Position numbers and translations under genes: made by a program
Assembly (NCBI GenBank): GCA_024710825.1
Contig: JANJUA010000408.1
Location: 1 to 7,586 of the forward strand
DNA length: 7,586 nucleotides
Direction: 5' to 3'
From: Solirubrobacteraceae bacterium
GTDB taxonomy: Bacteria > Actinomycetota > Thermoleophilia > Solirubrobacterales > Solirubrobacteraceae
The notes under the pieces: generated by a model
The model's input: the letters and a program-made list of their open reading frames with translations, nothing else
Told to the model about the DNA's origin: nothing
Database searches by the model: none
Shown here: in pieces, positions 6,845 through 7,586 of the stretch
How positions within the stretch are numbered: the first letter of the stretch is position 1
How the letters are laid out: the number at the start of each line of letters is the position of its first letter

Positions 6845-6851
6845 TACTGTA
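6845..6851. promoter_or_regulatory. Candidate bidirectional -10 core between the glycosyltransferase and polX
   Basis: The divergent gap is only 25 bp (6836-6860). The seven bases TACTGTA give TACTGT on the plus strand (6845-6850) and TACAGT on the minus strand (6851-6846), both fitting TANNNT. Each is exactly ten bases from its start codon (GTG 6861 and ATG 6835). Both transcripts would therefore begin almost at the start codon, and each promoter would extend into the other gene's coding sequence. No -35 boxes are clear on either side. Confidence 0.4.
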
Positions 6852-6860
6852 GGCGAGCCC

Positions 6861-7586
6861 GTGCCGGACTACTCGAACATGGCGATCGCCGCGGCGTTCG
6901 ACGAGCTCGCCGACCTGTACGAGCTGGACGGGGCGGTGATCCACCGGGTCCTCGCCTACCGGACCGCGGCGCGCAGCGTCCGCGACGCTCCGGTGTCGGT
7001 GAGCGCCATGACGCGCGAGGGGCGCGTCACCGAGCTGCCGGGCGTCGGCAGGACGCTGGAGGAGAAGCTCAAGGCGCTGCTCGACACCGGCACGATCCCC
7101 GCCGCGGAGAAGCTGCGGGCGAAGTTCCCACCCGGCCTCATGGAGCTCACGCGGCTGCCCGGGCTGGGCCCCAAGCGCGCCCGCAGGCTCTTCGACGAGC
7201 TCGGCATCGACTCGCTCGACGCGCTGCGGGAGGCGGCGGAGGCCGAGAAGCTGCGCGACGTGCGCGGCTTCGGCCGCCGCTTCGAGGAGAGCGTCCTCGC
7301 CTCGCTGGAGGCGGGGCTCGGCGACGCCGACGCCGCCCCCCGCGTGCTGCTCCCGCGCGCGCTGGGGCTCGGCGAGCAGATCCGCGACGCCCTGCGCGCG
7401 CACCCGGCCGCCGACCGCGTCGAGCCAGGCGGGGACGACGTACGTCGCGCCGTCTTCGTCGGCAACAACTGGGACGGCACCGCCGACATCCTCGATCCGG
7501 ACACCTTGGAGCGGCTGGGCCGCATCGACATCGTCCCCGACAAGGACGAGCGGATCCAGGAGATCGCGACGGACCCGTACCGGTTC
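6861..7586 (+). CDS. polX: DNA polymerase X N-terminal half joined in frame to a beta-propeller segment (partial, runs off window)
   Basis: Residues 1 to ~188 match a bacterial family X DNA polymerase, a repair gap-filling enzyme. The 8-kDa-like N-terminal domain includes FDELADLYELDG (13-24) and AYRTAARSVRDAP (32-44). Helix-hairpin-helix motifs follow: LPGVG at 59-63, LPGLGPKRARRLFDELG at 99-115 and VRGFG at 134-138. RVLLPRALGLGEQI (161-174) and RAHPAADRVE (179-188) lead toward the palm. There the family should show a GSxRR...DxD metal site, but the sequence becomes PGGDDVRRAVFVGNNWDGTAD and continues as a propeller blade to the last base. The catalytic palm and the C-terminal PHP nuclease domain usual in bacterial PolX are not present. 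The GTG at 6861 (VPDYSN) is chosen because the family begins about here; ATG 6879 is an alternative. As drawn, the product cannot polymerise DNA. A deletion fusion or an assembly chimera are both possible. Confidence 0.8.
   Translation, partial: MPDYSNMAIAAAFDELADLYELDGAVIHRVLAYRTAARSVRDAPVSVSAMTREGRVTELPGVGRTLEEKLKALLDTGTIPAAEKLRAKFPPGLMELTRLPGLGPKRARRLFDELGIDSLDALREAAEAEKLRDVRGFGRRFEESVLASLEAGLGDADAAPRVLLPRALGLGEQIRDALRAHPAADRVEPGGDDVRRAVFVGNNWDGTADILDPDTLERLGRIDIVPDKDERIQEIATDPYRF
7425..7586 (+). other. YncE/YVTN-like beta-propeller segment (fragment of a different protein family)
   Basis: From codon 189 of the polX frame the 54 encoded residues no longer resemble a polymerase. VFVGNNWDGTADILDPDTL, then GRIDIVPDKDERIQEI and TDPYRF, resemble the first blade of surface or periplasmic YncE/YVTN-type seven-bladed propellers that I recall from actinobacteria. 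The blade grammar (value displayed, 'DPDTLERLGRI' turn, next strand) is visible, but only one blade is inside the window. There is no signal peptide before it, as would be expected for a native start of such a protein. Codons such as GTA, CGT, GAT and TTG occur here and are rare in the preceding polX part, though the piece is too short for a firm statement. Confidence 0.6.
7436..7447. repeat. Perfect 12-bp palindrome at the polX/propeller junction
   Basis: CGACGTACGTCG reads identically on both strands and lies 11-22 bases after the last codon that I can assign to PolX. It may be a chance GC-rich palindrome, a protein-binding site of the ancestral locus, or a scar of the joining event. No matching copy was noticed elsewhere in the window. 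Confidence 0.5.

Noticed and set aside
6699..7543. Two minus-strand frames opposite polX, one continuing across the PolX/propeller junction
   Set aside because: Low-complexity shadows. The plus strand has clear helix-hairpin-helix motifs and propeller similarity, so these do not explain the junction.

Overview
This window reads as a chromosomal segment from a very GC-rich actinobacterium. The codon third positions are almost all G or C, and the gene set, the type-2 isoleucyl-tRNA synthetase and the start-site signals recall Thermoleophilia/Solirubrobacterales. That placement rests on remembered family resemblance, not on a search.

Left part, plus strand: the window opens inside a PucR/CdaR-type transcriptional regulator (1-672), of which the C-terminal helix-turn-helix is intact. 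Thirteen bases later comes a complete isoleucyl-tRNA synthetase (ileS, 686-3748). A complete NADH pyrophosphatase / NAD-cap RNA hydrolase of the NudC type (3764-4627) follows it closely.

Middle part, minus strand: a three-gene run is read from 6835 down to 4533. It holds a soluble polyprenol-phosphate mannosyltransferase-like GT2 enzyme, a thioredoxin whose start shares one base with the stop of the glycosyltransferase (TGATG), and an MFS exporter of the fosmidomycin-resistance (Fsr) type. The 3' end of the exporter gene overlaps the 3' end of nudC by 95 bp in antiparallel orientation.

Right part, plus strand: a family X DNA polymerase gene starts at 6861, only 25 bp from the divergent glycosyltransferase start. 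Its helix-hairpin-helix half is normal. At about residue 188, just before the catalytic palm, the reading frame changes without a stop into a YncE/YVTN-like beta-propeller sequence that runs off the window end. This is either a real gene fusion/deletion or an assembly chimera.

Functionally the window is mostly housekeeping: translation, NAD/RNA metabolism, redox, envelope glycosylation and DNA repair. I see no defence system, CRISPR array, transposase, tRNA or rRNA. The points that merit attention are the PolX/propeller junction, the swapped GXHH signature in the ileS product (reported in mupirocin hyper-resistant type-2 enzymes), TANNNT boxes 8-10 nt before several starts (which suggest leaderless transcripts), and a back-to-back promoter in the 25-bp divergent gap. 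No stretch of 300 bases lacks a gene.
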